From Dendrophyllia cribrosa (Eukaryota; Cnidaria; Anthozoa; Scleractinia; Dendrophylliidae), in the NCBI GenBank assembly GCA_024195265.1, contig JAJLRJ010000006.1:12713139-12777138 (forward strand): 64,000 bases of DNA. The letters are read 5' to 3'. A program made the translations under genes and the position numbers. Positions within the stretch are counted from its first letter, which is position 1. Each line of letters starts with the position of its first letter. A model generated the notes under the pieces. The model saw only the letters and a program-made list of their open reading frames with translations. It was not told the DNA's origin and searched no databases. Shown in pieces: positions 1 through 37,573 of this stretch.

Positions 1-56
1 ACATAAAATTTTGAAAAAAAAAGATTGCTTATTTTTTAAATACAGTCAAACCTATA

Positions 57-1075
57 TTAACCCATTCACTCCTGAGAATTTTTACGTTTTTGAGCGATTT
101 TCTGCATTCACACGCCCCATAGGATTTCGTGACTCCATATTTAAAGTTACCATTGAAAGTGCTGCTGTTCTAAAACACCGAAGGCTCGAGTTTACTGGAA
201 ACGTCATTGTGACGATCTCATTTTGCTTGGTTGATTTGCAATAAAGGGTCCAATATGAATTATCTACAATTTTTGGTAAGTTCACAGCCATTTTTCATCT
301 TTAGTAGCTGCCTGATGAGCATCATTAAGCTTGGAGGTAGTTCAGAGTCCACTTCTCAATGAAGCGAGTTAGGTGTTGTACTTCGTTTACGAATTTTGCT
401 CGTTGCTCGTTGAACTGGAAAAATGGCCGCCTGGAAACGAAGTGGCTTTGGGACTCAACTCTGGATGAATTTCTCGACCTACCGCGGCATATTTTGGAAG
501 TTGCGACCACAGGAGAATACAACAAGCGCGAAATTTCGGCGGTGGGTCGGAGTGGCTGTGGACTTAGTATAAATATGAAATGTGTGCGGAAAGAATCGAG
601 CGCTGTCAAAATTTTTGGCTTTTGCCCAGCATGCAGTGCGGTGGTGATATTGAAAATCGAGGCAAGGTCAGTATGCATTAGAACGAGAGGCTAGAGCTCG
701 GCCCGAGCAACGAATAAGAGCAAAAAAATTCACTGCTAAGCTAGGACTAGGACTGAATTTTGCTGTGAATTTTGACTTTTGAGTTTGCCATGATGATTTG
801 AATAAAAAAAACTAAAGGCAAAAACGTGATTTTTGTTGTTTTTCTATGACGTTAAAAACGGTCATTTTTGTTATTGTCCAAATTTAAACGCTGATATTCT
901 GCAAAAATCGCTGACTTTTTTGTGTTTATTGGGTATCTCAATTTGAGGGACTTTCTAGTCGATGCTCAGAACTGCTAGTTAGGGCAATGTTCGCGCGATT
1001 GAGAAAGTTGCAATTTTTTAAAGCAGTGGAGTATTGTACGGCCGGTTTTGGCCGGTGTAGGAGCGAATGGGTTAA
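57..1075 (+). mobile_element. TTAA-flanked non-autonomous element, copy 1
   Basis: 1019 bp including the TTAA at both ends. The ends read CCCATTCACTCC and GGAGCGAATGGG, so short inverted termini next to TTAA, as in piggyBac- or Kolobok-type elements. It is near-identical, in opposite orientation, to 1117-2135. No protein of a transposase is present. Confidence 0.75.
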
Positions 1076-1116
1076 GTAGCTACCTATTAAGCAACCATAC
1101 CCTTTTAAGTGGCCAG

Positions 1117-2135
1117 TTAACCCATTCGCTCCTACACCGGCCAAAACCGGCCGTACAATACTCCACTGCTTTAAAAAATTGCAACTTTCTCAATCGTGCG
1201 AACATTGCCCTAACTAGCAGTTGTGAGCATTGACTAGAAAGTCTTTCAAATTGAGATACCCAATAAACACAAAAAAGTCAGCGATTTTTGCAGAATATCA
1301 GCGTTTGAATTTGGACAATAACAAAAATGACCGTTTTTAACGTCATAGAAAAACAACAAAAATCACGTTTTTGCCTTTAGTTTTTTTTATTCAAATCATC
1401 GTGGCAAACCCAAAAGTCAACATTTACAGCAAAATTCAGTCCTAGTCCTAGCTTGGCAGTGAATTTTTTTGCTCTTATTCGTTGCTCGGGCCTAACTACA
1501 GCTTCTTATACTAGTGCATACTCACCTTGCCTCGATTTTCAACATCACCACCGCACTGCATGCTGGGAAAAAGCCAAAAATTTTGACAGCGTTCCATTCT
1601 TTCCCCACACATTTCATATTTATACTAAGTCCACAGCCGCTCCGACCCACCGCCGAAATTTCGCGCTTGTTGTATTCTCCTGTGGTCGCAACTTCCAAAA
1701 TATGCCGCGGTAGGTCGAGAAATTCATCCAGAGTCGAGTCCCAAAGCCACTTCGTTTCCAGGCGGCCATTTTTCCAGTTCAACGAGCAACGAGCCAAATT
1801 CGTAAACGAAGTACAACACCTAACTCGCTTCATTGAGAAGTGGACTCAGAACTACCTCCAAGCTTAATGATGCTCACCAGGCAGCTACTAAAGATGAAAA
1901 ATGGCTGTGAACTTACCAAAAATCGTAGATAATTCATATTGGACCCTTTATTGCAAATCAACCAAGCAAAATGAGATCGTCACAATGACGTTTCCAGTAA
2001 ACTCGAGCCTTCAGTGTTTTAGAACAGCAGCACTTTCAATGGTAACTCCAAATATGAAGTCACGAAATCCTATGGGGCGTGTGTATGCAGAAAATCACTC
2101 AAAAACGTAAAAATCCTCAGGTGTGAATGGGTTAA
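1117..2135 (-). mobile_element. TTAA-flanked non-autonomous element, copy 2 (inverted)
   Basis: Same 1019 bp length as copy 1 and reverse orientation, with scattered single-base differences. Only 41 bases of the older host element lie between the copies, so together they form an almost perfect 2.1 kb inverted repeat. Confidence 0.75.
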
Positions 2136-2848
2136 AGTCCTGAATTTATTGTCAGTGTAATGCTGTAAATAGAACCCCTATTAAGCAACCTCCCTTATTA
2201 AGCGACCACCCCTATTAAGTGACCGCAGCCACCTTTTTGCAGTCCCAATAAGGGTTTTCCTATTGCTGTTACCCCTATAAAGCGCGCACCAGAAATTCAA
2301 TACACAGTGTGGCCTTGTTTTGAACAACCTGATGACAGATGAGTGTCCGATATAGAAGGCGACAAATGATTAAACAGTTAAAACACAGTATTTTTTTTGA
2401 ATTTGTGAATTTAGTATGCAACAGGCTATCAGGGCACTTTTTATATAATTCAAATAATTAGAGCTGTTTCCCGCCTTTGCGCGAAGTTCATTTGTTTCAG
2501 TTTACTGTATGTCATTGGTTAATTGAATAAGTGGGCACGCATTATTAGCTGATTTAAAAGTTTGAACTTCTGACGAGTAAAATAGCTGCAAGAGGAAAAT
2601 ACATTTGATAATGTTTGAGTTGAAACTTTTGAGGGTCCACGTGAATGTTGAAACTATAAAGTTTGAATAAACAGTGTACAGTTTGAACACAGGGCATTCA
2701 ACAATATTGTCACAAGCCTCCAACCTTGTTGTATTCAAATATAGTGGCATTAAAACCATGCATTATATATGCTACTTTGTGATAAAACCCCTATTAAGTA
2801 GCTACTTGCCACTTCCCTGAGGGTGGCTGCTTAATAGGGGTTTGACTG

Positions 2849-5800
2849 TTTGAATAGAAGAAATTTGCCACAAATTATTCAAATGAGCGAAAATTGATTA
2901 TCACAGAAAATTGCCCTCAAGCCATCATGAAAATTTCAATTTCCTGTAATAAGGTAAATTTTACTCTTGACTGACTGAGTCGTGACTGGAAAAGTTTAAA
3001 ATTTAAAATAGTAAGAACTGGTGAAAGGCTTTTTATTTGAATGGTCACCCTTTAAATTTGCACTGATTGAATCAGTTTCATTTCTAAAATTTGATAACTC
3101 AAGATTTTTGCAGCTAACAATATGAGTGCAGTGAACTTAACACAGTATGCAAGATGTATGCTTTAGGGCTGTGTAAAAATCAATTTTCCTTAACAGAATA
3201 TCTTGTAACCAAGTGTGGTGTACATTTATTAGATAGAAAATACAATACTTACGGATGGCTGGAAATATTACTGATGATGTTTTACTTGTATTCTAATAAA
3301 TTATTCTTAGCCTAATATTTAATATTTGATGTGATTAACTAGTTAATGATGCAATAACAACAGACAACTGCCCTTCCGTTATTGCATCTCATTCAAGCAT
3401 TTAACATTATATTGTTAGTATTTGAATCCAAAGTGCCTAAAGTCTCCACCTTCAAACATTCAATATCCAATATTTTTACCCCATGACCCTGTAATCTCAT
3501 TCTGTAGTCTTTTTGGTTCCCTTTTCATAGTGGAAGGGAAAGTTCTTTAAAATGTTAATGCAGTAAGCAATGTAAATTTGAAAAGTGAATGCTTGGATAA
3601 ATATGAAAAGTTTGTTTTCTTTTAAATCAGAATTTAATGTGTTTGTAGATCTTATCTATGTAGATTCATAAAATATCAAGAAAGACCCAAGAAGAGCAGT
3701 AAACTTTAATATTTCTAAGTGTTTTCATCTTGATCTTTGTATAATGCAAAACAAAGGGAATGTGTAGCTGTTTTTTGCTTTAAGGGATTTTTTCCCCATT
3801 TAATTCACAAAACATTGCTATGGATGCAAATCTGTGACATATCTTTACTGTTCGCTGGTTTGTTTGTGACACATTTCTAAATTGTATGAAGTTCTGCTCA
3901 GCTGGCTCTGTCCAATATACCTTATTACCTCATTGTGAGTGATTAATTTTAATAAAAGGAAGTTGTAATAATGGGCAAGTTCTTACCTTTTGAATCATTT
4001 ATTAAAACTTCACAAACCTTGAAATTCTAAATTTGAAAACTAAAATAGAAAGAAAGGAAAGAACTTAATTCTTATCACCTTGAACTAAAATGTACATTTC
4101 CACCATGTTTAGATATGTTTCAGTATTCATACATTTTGAATTGGTTGTTCCAGTAGTTCTTCGTTAGTTTATCGTTAGAATGATTTTAAAATGATTACAG
4201 GTATGTTTAGAGAACTTTGCTGAGATGCATAATTTGAGAACTTTACATGTTGCTGGACAAACGAGACAGGTCTTTGTTTTCTATCACGATGTAACTTTTT
4301 AATTATTTATTTGATGTCTTATGCATCTTTATGATCCTGAAATTTTAAAGGGGCTATGTCACCTATTTTTAGTATCACTTTGAAAAGCAAAAAAAAAAAT
4401 TGTTTCAAAGGAAACCTACAAATAATGGTCCAGTTTTGTTAACAAATACCCTACGAGTGCACATAAACTAGTTATCTTTGACTGCCGATGGCCAGGATGG
4501 AAATGGATTGCAACTTGAAAAAATTGGCCAATTTTTTCAAGTTCCTCCCAAGTGTTGTGGAAAAAATAACGGGAAAACTTATTATGGTTTGTTCTTCTTT
4601 GAATAAATCACTTGATATTATCTTCTTGGTGTTCTAAGAGCAATTTGTATTTACATGTAAGCAAAGGTACTTTATCAACTATTTGGTGTATTTTGACCAA
4701 AACACAGCAAAATCTGTGTGACAATGCCCTTTTAATATGTTCAAGTTGATACAAAATCCTTCATGCATGACAAAAACTATTCCACTTTTTTGGGAGTTAT
4801 AGTTTTGTTGTTTTTGCATTTGCATGTAGAAAATAAATGCAAAACACTTTAATCTCCATTTTTTGCAACAAAAAAAAAACCTGTTTTCTTTGAAATCGGG
4901 AAATAAAGCCTCGCAAAATATAAGGTCATTGCTTTTGTGAAATTAAGTAATGCATTTATAATAAGTAAGTCCAAATAAGGTATCCCTATGCTTTTTGCTA
5001 GTGAGAAAAATGCTCTTCGAACAAAAAATTAAAGCTCTTGAACAGAACAGTCCCAGGATTTCTTTCATATCATGGTGTACATAATGTAAACGTTAACATG
5101 AAAATGTAAATGTACAACGTGTAATAGTTTACATGCAATAATAGTCCTTTCCATTAATGGATTTACTGTGTTCTGCAAATGATATTTTTGCTTCTTTAAA
5201 CTGTAGGATTGGAATTTTAACTGTTTAAATTGCTCCAGAAAGTGCTAAATGTATCACTTTGTTAAGCAGCAGCAGCAGACTCCATTATTTCTTCTGTTTT
5301 AAAATTACAGACATTTGCAGTGTTGGGGTGTGTTTTTTTGAAAGTGGATTTTTGTTATGGCAATGGGACATGCCTTGTGTAATCTTTACTGAAAGGCAAA
5401 AATAATTATAAAATATTATAATGAAATAAAGAATACACGTAAAATTTTCTCTAGAGATACATATGTAGTATCCATGGTTTTTCACCTCCCCAATCAAACA
5501 GTGACAAAAGTGTATGAAATAGTGTTGTATTAAAATGTGCAAGATTTAAGAAACAACAAAAATCAGATCAGCTGTCAGAATAAACACAAAAGACCAAGCA
5601 CATTGTAAATTTGTTTTACAGTTACATTTATTTGATAATTTTATTTATTGGATAAATTTATTCATTTTTTTGGACAAGGGAAATTAACTCTCAGACAACC
5701 AAAATCTGAGTGGCATATTGGACAAGTGGAAAGAAAAAATGTTTTTTTGCTCTGGATCTCATTCTCATAAGTACAGTGTACATGTACATTTAAAGCACCA

Positions 5801-5912
5801 TAAGATGCATGTGATATGTGCACAATATATGTCATTTATTTTATATAAAACAACCTTGGAAAAGTGCTTAAAATTATTTATTTCGTCTAATCCAAGGACT
5901 TTGTCATTTCAG
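2849..5912. other. MARK intron or upstream DNA, no gene seen
   Basis: AT-rich DNA. I looked for the exons encoding the glycine loop and the VAIK lysine and did not find them. Nothing beyond homopolymer runs and short AT repeats stands out. Confidence 0.5.
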
Positions 5913-29977
<24,065 letters not shown>

Positions 29978-31087
29978 TAAATAAGAAAGTTGCTGATTTC
30001 TGGACGTTGCCACAAGTTTTGAAACTGTTGAATGGCGAGGGGAAGATAAGTGGAATCCATTTGGAATCGAAATACATTCTTTCTTTCAATACAGCACAGA
30101 ATGTGCTTGACATAAAGATGCTTTGGGTTTTTTAGAAGTATGTTGGCCGCTCAGGAACCAAACAGTGGTTCTTTGTTTTGTTTTCAGACATGCAGTGGGC
30201 GGAGAATTTTTGTTTATTTTGCACTTAACGTTTGCCGGAATGACGCCTGGGTGTTGAGTAAACAGGCAAATGGTGGTTTTTATTTGATACGCGGTTCATA
30301 CAACAGAAAATGACATTGTTTCTACAAGTTTGAAAAATTAACCAGTGGAACCAAAACGTGTACAAGTTCATGTAAATACCCATAGGAATTATTTAATTTT
30401 AACAGAGAGCAGCAAAAGAAGGTAAGTTGCTCTTGGGATACCTCCAGTCCTACGCTACTTGGGGAGGGAGGGAGGGGGGGTGCATAGTTTGTCCTTTCTT
30501 ATTGTGTTGTTATTGGCAGGCAGGTCTGCGTCGTTCATGTGCTGAGACTAACGCTAAAAATAAGCTTATTCTCAGGCTCTCTTCTGTGCCCTGGCCGTAA
30601 CGGCTGCTGTTGGAAGGAGCATGGGACGAGAAGCTGGCTGAGAACGTGAAAGTAATCACGCAATCCCAGGCTCTCTCCAGTTCTCCAGCCGTGACAGCTG
30701 CAGATGCGTGGGTGCATGGGGCGAGAGACTGGGGATATGTGTTTTGTGATAAGTGTTTTCAGTTGAGATATGTTCGTCTTGGTTTGTCAAAAAAGCTACG
30801 AATGATATGTCAAACACAAGGGAGCGTTTCGTGAGGATGTTTTTAAAGCAGCCACTGTGGCATGTTTTAAATTAGATGACATACCCTTCAGTTTCTGAAT
30901 CCTTGCTTCTAAGTGTTCATTTTTATTTTATTTATTTTTATCTTATTTTTTTTTTAGTAAATATATCAAACACTTAATGGAGCGTTGTGAAAAACATTCT
31001 AGAATTCCAAATTTTAGGTGTAAAATCGATGAAACTCAAATCTCAATTTGATTAACCTGTGAGATTAAAAGTCACGTTGGTATGTTT
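29978..31087. other. 3' UTR / downstream DNA of MARK
   Basis: No second gene seen. It contains a degenerate duplication at 30560-30740 (GGCTCTCT(T/C)C ... GCCGT(A/G)AC(G/A)GCTGC units, two copies) and a short G run at 30463-30480. No clear poly(A) signal was fixed. Confidence 0.4.
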
Positions 31088-31185
31088 AACATTTTCATTC
31101 CCAGAGTCAAATGGCAAGTCATGAAATCCTGAAGTGTGACCATTCAAATGAAAGCTCTTGAGCAGTACGTTCCTGTGGTACTGCA
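31088..31185. mobile_element. Left part of a TTAA MITE split by another insertion
   Basis: TTTCATTCCCAGAGTC through GTGTGACCATTCAAATGAAA and GTGGTACTG; the family then continues at 31721 (TACTGTTTATCACTGCC) after the inserted element. Confidence 0.6.
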
Positions 31186-31720
31186 GCCGATTCGCATATA
31201 ATTAACCGCATATAAGCAAGTCTAATTAACATCAAATTACCGCATGCAAGCGGTTAAAGTAGGCCCTATTCACCTACTGAGAAATAACGAAAATAGAGCT
31301 GATCTCAAACTGGCTTTTGTCTTTCACTTGAACATTTTACATAAAGTAAAACTCCTTTTTTTTTAGTAAAAGAAAGAAAAAGATCAGAAAGGTGTATGCC
31401 TTGAACCCGGGTCGTTTGCTTCATAACTAACACCCATATCCACTACACCAAGGAGGGCTAGCTGAGAGGAACTGTAATTTTTAACATATTTATAGTTACC
31501 CATAACCATAAATGAAAGCTAACCGTTTTAAAATCAGTGCTTAACCCTAAACACTGCAGATCAGTGCTAAACTGAAGCTATTTTCTCTCAGTTCTGTGTC
31601 TAACGTCAGTAATATAAATAATACTTCTGTTAGGTAAATAGGGCCTACTTTACCGCTTGCATGCGGTAATTTGATGTTAATTAGACCCGCTTATATACGG
31701 TTAATTATACGCGAATCGGG
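31186..31720. mobile_element. MITE with about 95-bp TIRs containing a tRNA-like segment
   Basis: CCGATTCGCATATAATTAAC onward is inverted at 31627-31720, including CCGCATGCAAGCGG and AGTAGGCCCTATT. The flanks share GGTACTG or a close variant, consistent with a target duplication. Inside, 31384-31462 read on the minus strand looks like a degenerate tRNA (TGGTGTAGTGG A-box, GGGTTCAAGGC in place of the B-box). Confidence 0.7.
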
Positions 31721-32600
31721 TGGGTACTGTTTATCACTGCCAGTGCGAGGGTTGGATCCTATGATGGCAGCTCTCTTGTGCTTTGATTATAATGGTATCA
31801 AGACGGCCATATTCGCAACTAAAAGGAAGGAATTAAAAGACTTTCATTTCCCACTTGAAAACAAAACCACGAAACTCCGGTGCACTTGCTGAACAGGCAT
31901 TGCCTTGTTAAATGAAGCTGATTTTGTAAAGAATTATTAGGACATCAAATTGTCTTGCCCTATTAAATAAGTTTGTCTTTAGCTCGCAAACAGAATGAAG
32001 TTCCTGCAAATGCAGTTCATTCAAACTGTCGGATTTCGCAGTCATCTAAGGCAATATTTGAATAGTGTCTAATGGTATTTGGCAAGGCGCTACTCGCCAA
32101 TAGAATGGAAACGATTCGCAGTTTTGGGTCATTTTCGTGTGAATCCAGTCCTTCTTGATGTTCTTTTTTAAACTTCAATCAGGTTGTTTCGTCACTTAGC
32201 TTGTTGTGATTAAAATGTGCACTTTTTAAAAAAAAAACAAATTGGACAAAAGTTATAAAATTAGTTTTCCTTGCTTTTGTAACTATTGAGGAGCTAATTT
32301 AAGTGTAAGCTGCAGAAGCAAGAGGAAACAACAAATTACTTGTAAAGTACACGCATCCCCTTTCGCGTGCCTTCGTTGCAAACAGTTGCGTGACTAACCT
32401 TCCAGGTTACAGACGGGGCGTTATCACGCAATTGCCGGCTGCGAACTAAAGGTGTAATTTAAATGTGAAGGGTAACACACTAAATCACTTGGATAATTCC
32501 ATTAATCTAGTTCAATTGATGTTGTACATTTGTATTAGTAAGGATTGGAAATTTAGATTTTTTCTGGTTCGGCCAGTCTCGAATTTGCACCGCCATACTT

Positions 32601-32896
32601 AAAGGCGGTGTTACACTAGTGAATGTTTCCTGCAACTTTTAAATTGCGACACAAGTTTTTTTTGTTGCCGCAATCGCTGCGAGAAGTAGTGGTTCTACTT
32701 TTTGCAACGATTTTCGCAACGCTGTGACGAATATTTTTTTGTGTTGCTGAGTGTTGCTTAGCAACACCCCCTTCTGCAACTTGTCTCCTATCATGTTGCC
32801 ACCCACTGGACATGCGTACCGTCTTGCGCTACAGTCCTTTGCGGTCAGTGTTGCGAGACAAGTTGCACCAAACATTGCCAAGTGTGACACCGCTTT
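32601..32896. mobile_element. MITE with AAAGGCGGTGTTACAC ends
   Basis: Left AAAGGCGGTGTTACACTAG, right a mirrored ...GTGTGACACCGCTTT. Inside are repeated TTGC(A/G)AC and GTTGCTTAGCAAC motifs. Confidence 0.7.
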
Positions 32897-33791
32897 AGAA
32901 TGAATCCCAGTCAATCCACCCAGACTTGCGCACAGTCAAGTTAGCTCGCATACATTTCAAAACTTGCCTAAAGAGCGAAATGAAAGAAATGTTGCATCAA
33001 AAGGGCAATGTCAGAGGAATTTTGCAATTTTATCGTGAAAACTGTACTAAGTGTTTGAATAAGTAACTTTCTCATGGACCAAACCAAAGAGCAAAGATAT
33101 TGTGATTTCTAAGATCCAGAAGAACTTGAAAAAATGGCCAAATTTTAGTTACAATCCATTGCCTGCCCCTTCGCGTAACGTCAAGAGCATTAAAGCTATG
33201 ACAATAAAACTTAGAGGGTGTATGGTATGTACAAAACTGTTTCCTTTCGGCCCGCAAAATGGGATGATCACGTCAGATGGTGCGGGAATTACGTCATTAG
33301 TTCTGCACGGCCTCCATCTTGGATCCGCCATCTTAGACTTCAGGATTTCTCCAAAACCTGGAACATAGTTTCAATACACTAATATAGTGATTGTTAACAA
33401 AAATAGACTTTTTTTTCCTTTTTCCTTTTAACGAATATGTTTTCTTGACTTTAGAAAAGGCGACATTGCTCCTTAAATAAATATTTGATTACAGGATGAA
33501 TTGATTTGAAATCGATATTTTGTTGGCGAGGTAGCTTCACTGTGGGCACTTCTGTTGTGGACTAATTTACTGGTTTTCCTAAAAATAGTGGTTCACTTAA
33601 TTTAAGATATAATAACTACAAGAAGTACTTTAGTACTGTTTATCATGCTGACGCCGCATAAAACGCACGGTATATTTTAAGAATTTAATTTATGTTGGGT
33701 GGATTTGGAAGCTCAATGCATACACTTCATTTCCTTGTTTCTATTGCGTTTTTATTGGCGTCAGAAATAGCAGTTCTCAGCCCATTCTCCC
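32897..33791. other. No gene or clear repeat seen
   Basis: Unstructured AT-rich DNA with CpG-containing patches near 33170-33320. No frame above background. Confidence 0.4.
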
Positions 33792-34005
33792 TTAACCCTT
33801 TCACTCCCAAGAGTGCCAAACATCAAAATACAAGAAAATTCCCAAATTTCATTTTGTGAAATATTGAAAAACAAATGGTACCATGCAAAAGTACTGCCAA
33901 AGAGGTTTCATTTGAATGGTCACACCATAGGATTTCGTCCACAGACTCAAAAGTTAGAACTACATGACATGTCTCCATAATTGACTCTGGGTGTGAAAGG
34001 GTTAA
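33792..34005. mobile_element. TTAA MITE, copy G
   Basis: TTAACCCTTTCACTCCCAAG to GTGTGAAAGGGTTAA, inverted relative to copy A and almost full length. Confidence 0.85.
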
Positions 34006-34572
34006 AAGCCTTCCGCTTCTAATGGTCAGCGGCAGGAAGTTGGTAAGAGTGGAGGTCCTGGGAAAAAGTTTTGTTCAGGACACGTAGGAGGAATAAATGT
34101 CATCACACAACACATTCCCGATTTCTCGCTACACCGTTTTATTCACTTGATGATAAATGTATGGAACAACGTCACTTGCATTATGTTTTGGTATACTACG
34201 TAGTTACAATGAATTGTTGGATGGCATTTATTCACTTCCTATCACGCAACGTTTCTTTCAGTGTTGCCTGACATACCTCGTAGCCTGTCCCAAGTTGTAT
34301 GATTGTATTGTAATTTGTCCAAATTTAAATGAAGTTCAGCTTCTCACGCCTCGTCTCTCGTCTTTTACTTTGTAAATATTCTTCCTTAGAACTTCCAACT
34401 TCTGCGGTAAATATAATGCGAGGCAATTTCTTGGTGTAACAGTCCTTTGACGCTTTTTAGTTAATGTAGGGTTATCTATGATAAATATATTCTTGAACAT
34501 GGAAACTCTGGTGTCGTGTCCTTTTTGTCTGTATGAACCTCGACCAGCCACAGGACCTTCAGCATATTTTAA

Positions 34573-34815
34573 AGGGACACGTCACGAGGGCGCATGCGCC
34601 AGTTTCTCGAATCGAATCTTGAAAAGTGTAGCCTGAATTTTTCCAGTTGAAGTGCCAATTTCAAAATGGCGTCGACTAGTGGCGGCGGTCACGGTGGAAA
34701 ATGAAAAAACTCGATGCCATTTTTGAAATTGAGACTTCCGTCTTGAAAAATTTAGGCTACACTTTTCAAGTTTCCATTCGAGAAACTGGCGCATGCACCC
34801 TCGTGACGTGTCCCT
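34573..34815. mobile_element. TTAA foldback MITE with a captured start region
   Basis: TTAA + AGGGACACGTCACGAGGGCG ... CGTGACGTGTCCCT + TTAA. The arms pair over about 100 bp. Between them lies AAAATGGCGTCGACTAGTGG (ATG at 34666), the same start context as in the longer element at 56014-56553, but the frame ends after 12 codons. Confidence 0.75.
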
Positions 34816-35193
34816 TTAAGGTGAAAATATGGTTTTATCAAATGACTTGATAATGTAAATTGGCCACCATAAAAAAAAAAAAAGATCCAAAAGGTGACGT
34901 TTAGAGCGCTCGAAACATCAGCTTAGTGAATCATTTTACGGTGGTCAGTTTACCTTAACTCATTTAACAAAACTAAATTGTAATGTTTCATTTCCTTACC
35001 GACGCAGCACCACAGTTTCCTTAGAAACTTCCCTTCATTGTATCCTAAATCGTGCACATTTATTCAGAATACTGATGGTTTTATGTTTGATAAACATTTT
35101 GATAGATGGGTGTAATGATCATCACATTCAACCCAATGATGCCAGCTCGACTTTTCAGTTTGAATCAATAAACAAGGTGTTACGCACTAGGTT

Positions 35194-35400
35194 TTAACCC
35201 GTTCACTCCCAGAGTCAATTATGGAGACATGTAATGTAACTGTTGAGTTTGTGGACGAAATCCTACGGTGTGATCAATCAAATGAAACCTCTTGGATAGT
35301 ATTTTGCATGGTACCATTTGTTTTCTAATATTTTTCAAAATGAAATTTGGGATCTTTTTTCAATGTTGAGTTTTGGCACTCTTGGGGAAGGAGAGAGGCT
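35194..35400. mobile_element. TTAA MITE, copy H
   Basis: TTAACCCGTTCACTCCC on the left; the right end is decayed (CACTCTTGGGGAAGGAG). Confidence 0.7.
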
Positions 35401-36161
35401 CTTGGGAACGGGGTCGAGGATATCTGCATAAAATGCGAGGGGATATACATATTTCTATATTTCTCTACATAAACCATGCTTTGCAAGTACTTTTTTTACT
35501 TTTCTTTTCCATTGTAAACAGAGATGGATGTATAAAATGTCTTTTATTTCTATTCATCCAGATAAAAATCGGTGTAAGGACGAAGGAAAACGGCCGCCAT
35601 CGATGAAAATACCATCGTGAAATTTGAGCACTTAACTCAAAAAGTGCGGAACCAGAAGGGAAACTTCTATCTCTCATCTTCAGAGCTTCCACGGTTTTTA
35701 ATGGGCTTTATTCTGACTCTTCCCCAGTCGTCTCAATTAACGAGAGAAGCGTGTCTCCTACGTCTTGCCTAGAGAGACGACTGGAGACGAGTCAGGGCTT
35801 TACTCATGATTGCCGCCATGTTAACCGCAGTCAAACGAGAGAAATTTGCGAAAGTTAAGCAAAGTACTCTGCACGTGTTGCACGTGCGGTTTACATTTTC
35901 GTACATTTCTTTGCCGTTCCCAGCAAAACAATAACGTCAAATGATCAAATTATAGGTTTTGTGGAGAACGTGAACACACGACGGTCAATTTTCCTTTTTT
36001 TTGAACTGGAAAGCCATCCCTTCAAATTCAGCTGCTGGACAATCCAGTCACATTAAACAAACTAAACAAATTGGAGCAACTGCAAAGTAGTTTAAAAAAG
36101 CGCGAATCCTTTTTTCAAGTGACGTTTTCCATGGCGTTGTCTCGTCGTTGCTTAAGCTCTC

Positions 36162-36763
36162 TAATAGCGACCTTCAGATTTGACTACGAGTACGAAATCG
36201 AGTACGGGTACGACTTTGGAATTTCGAGATAATTGTATCCACCGAACTGTAACTCCTTCCTGTTGCTGACTAACACGTAAATAAACGTTAGGGATAAGAT
36301 TGGTGTAATAATTAAGTATATGAAACGTTTAAATGCAGAGGACCACTCAACACTTCGATAAATAGTGGTAACTTTCTTTCCGGATCTCCTTTATGAAGGG
36401 ATGCGAGTACTAGACGTCACCCAAAGTGTAGATAAACAGTTTAAAATGCAAGGCTAGTACAACGGAAATTAAATTAATACATTTATCTGTATTATCTATA
36501 TATTTATCTATATTCAAATTTAAGAGCCGTTGTATATTATTTTCACTCCAACGCCGGCCCTGTAGAATACTAGTTCTACTGGTCGAAATATTGGCCATTA
36601 AACCTGCCATTAATTTCCGTCAGGAGCGTAATCGGCTCCTGTTTCCGTTGTACTAGCCTTGTATTTTAAACTGTTTAAGTATATGAGGCACACGAATTTG
36701 GTTTGAAAACTCGTACTCGTACTCAATCTCGTACTCGTAGTCCAATCTGAAGGTCGCTATTAT
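36162..36763. mobile_element. MITE with TAGCGACCTTCAGATT ends and nested palindrome
   Basis: Left TAATAGCGACCTTCAGATT followed by GACTACGAGTACGA; the right end is the mirror, ending GGTCGCTATTA. A second foldback is nested at 36425-36680 (GATAAACAGTTTAAAATGCA with AGGCTAGTACAACGGAAAT against its mirror). Confidence 0.75.
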
Positions 36764-37469
36764 TGCAACACAGACGGAATGGCAGTCAGGAGACAGTCAA
36801 GAGATCGTTTCCGTCTGGTCGAGTGAGCTGCGCATGCGTTGAAAGAGTAACGTCCGGTTGACTTGTGGGACACTTCCGGTTTTCTTTAAACTCTAAAGGA
36901 AATGTGATTTTTCATAAAATACACTTTTTTTCATCGAGCTACCATATAAACCACGGTTGAAAACAAAGCTATGCATTCCTTTTGAGGAATCACGTCTTTT
37001 CCAGAAAATTACGAATTCTCCAAAATTTTGCACTACTGTCAAAATTTTACCTTTTGGAAATTAAACACAATCTATGCATAACGAAAAGGGAATATAAATT
37101 AAAAAATTAAGTTACTGAACAAAATTCCGATAAAGTAATAAGCTGACAAGCCTTTAGATTTTTTCGAAATAAGTCACGTGACCATGGGCATGGCCTGATG
37201 ACGTCATCATTGGTATTGTCAATGAGGAACAAGTTAAAACCCATGAAATAACTCTGATATGACTAAATGTGACAAAGTTATTTTACAAGAAATTTTCCGT
37301 AGCAACGGGTCAAAAAGATCAGTTAATGGGCCCTTAAGTTCCATCACTTCACTAAATATATGTGGATTTCGGCGGACCTAAAGAAATTGAACTTTAACAG
37401 ATTTTGCTGAAAGGGACAATTTACATTTAACAGGAGAAAAAAATAAGGTCGAAAGAAGTGAAAAACTAA

Positions 37470-37520
37470 AAAAAACTAAGAATTGTATTTGATAGTTGCG
37501 AAGATGGATGTATGGAAGTT

Positions 37521-37573
<53 letters not shown>

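Larger units (their letters stand above)
43..2848. mobile_element. pogo/Tigger-like non-autonomous element carrying two insertions
   Basis: Left end CAGTCAAACC after TA, right end GGTTTGACTG at 2839-2848, with internal repeats of the CTATTAAG(C/T)-type seen at 2180-2230 and 2790-2840. The element is split by two TTAA insertions (57-1075 and 1117-2135). No transposase remains. The family (TA target, CAGTC... ends) is seen again at 18775 and 59672. Confidence 0.65.

Noticed and set aside
325..1867. Pairs of about 100-codon frames at 325-694 and 1514-1867
   Set aside because: They are mirror images of each other from the two inverted element copies, overlap on both strands, and resemble no transposase.
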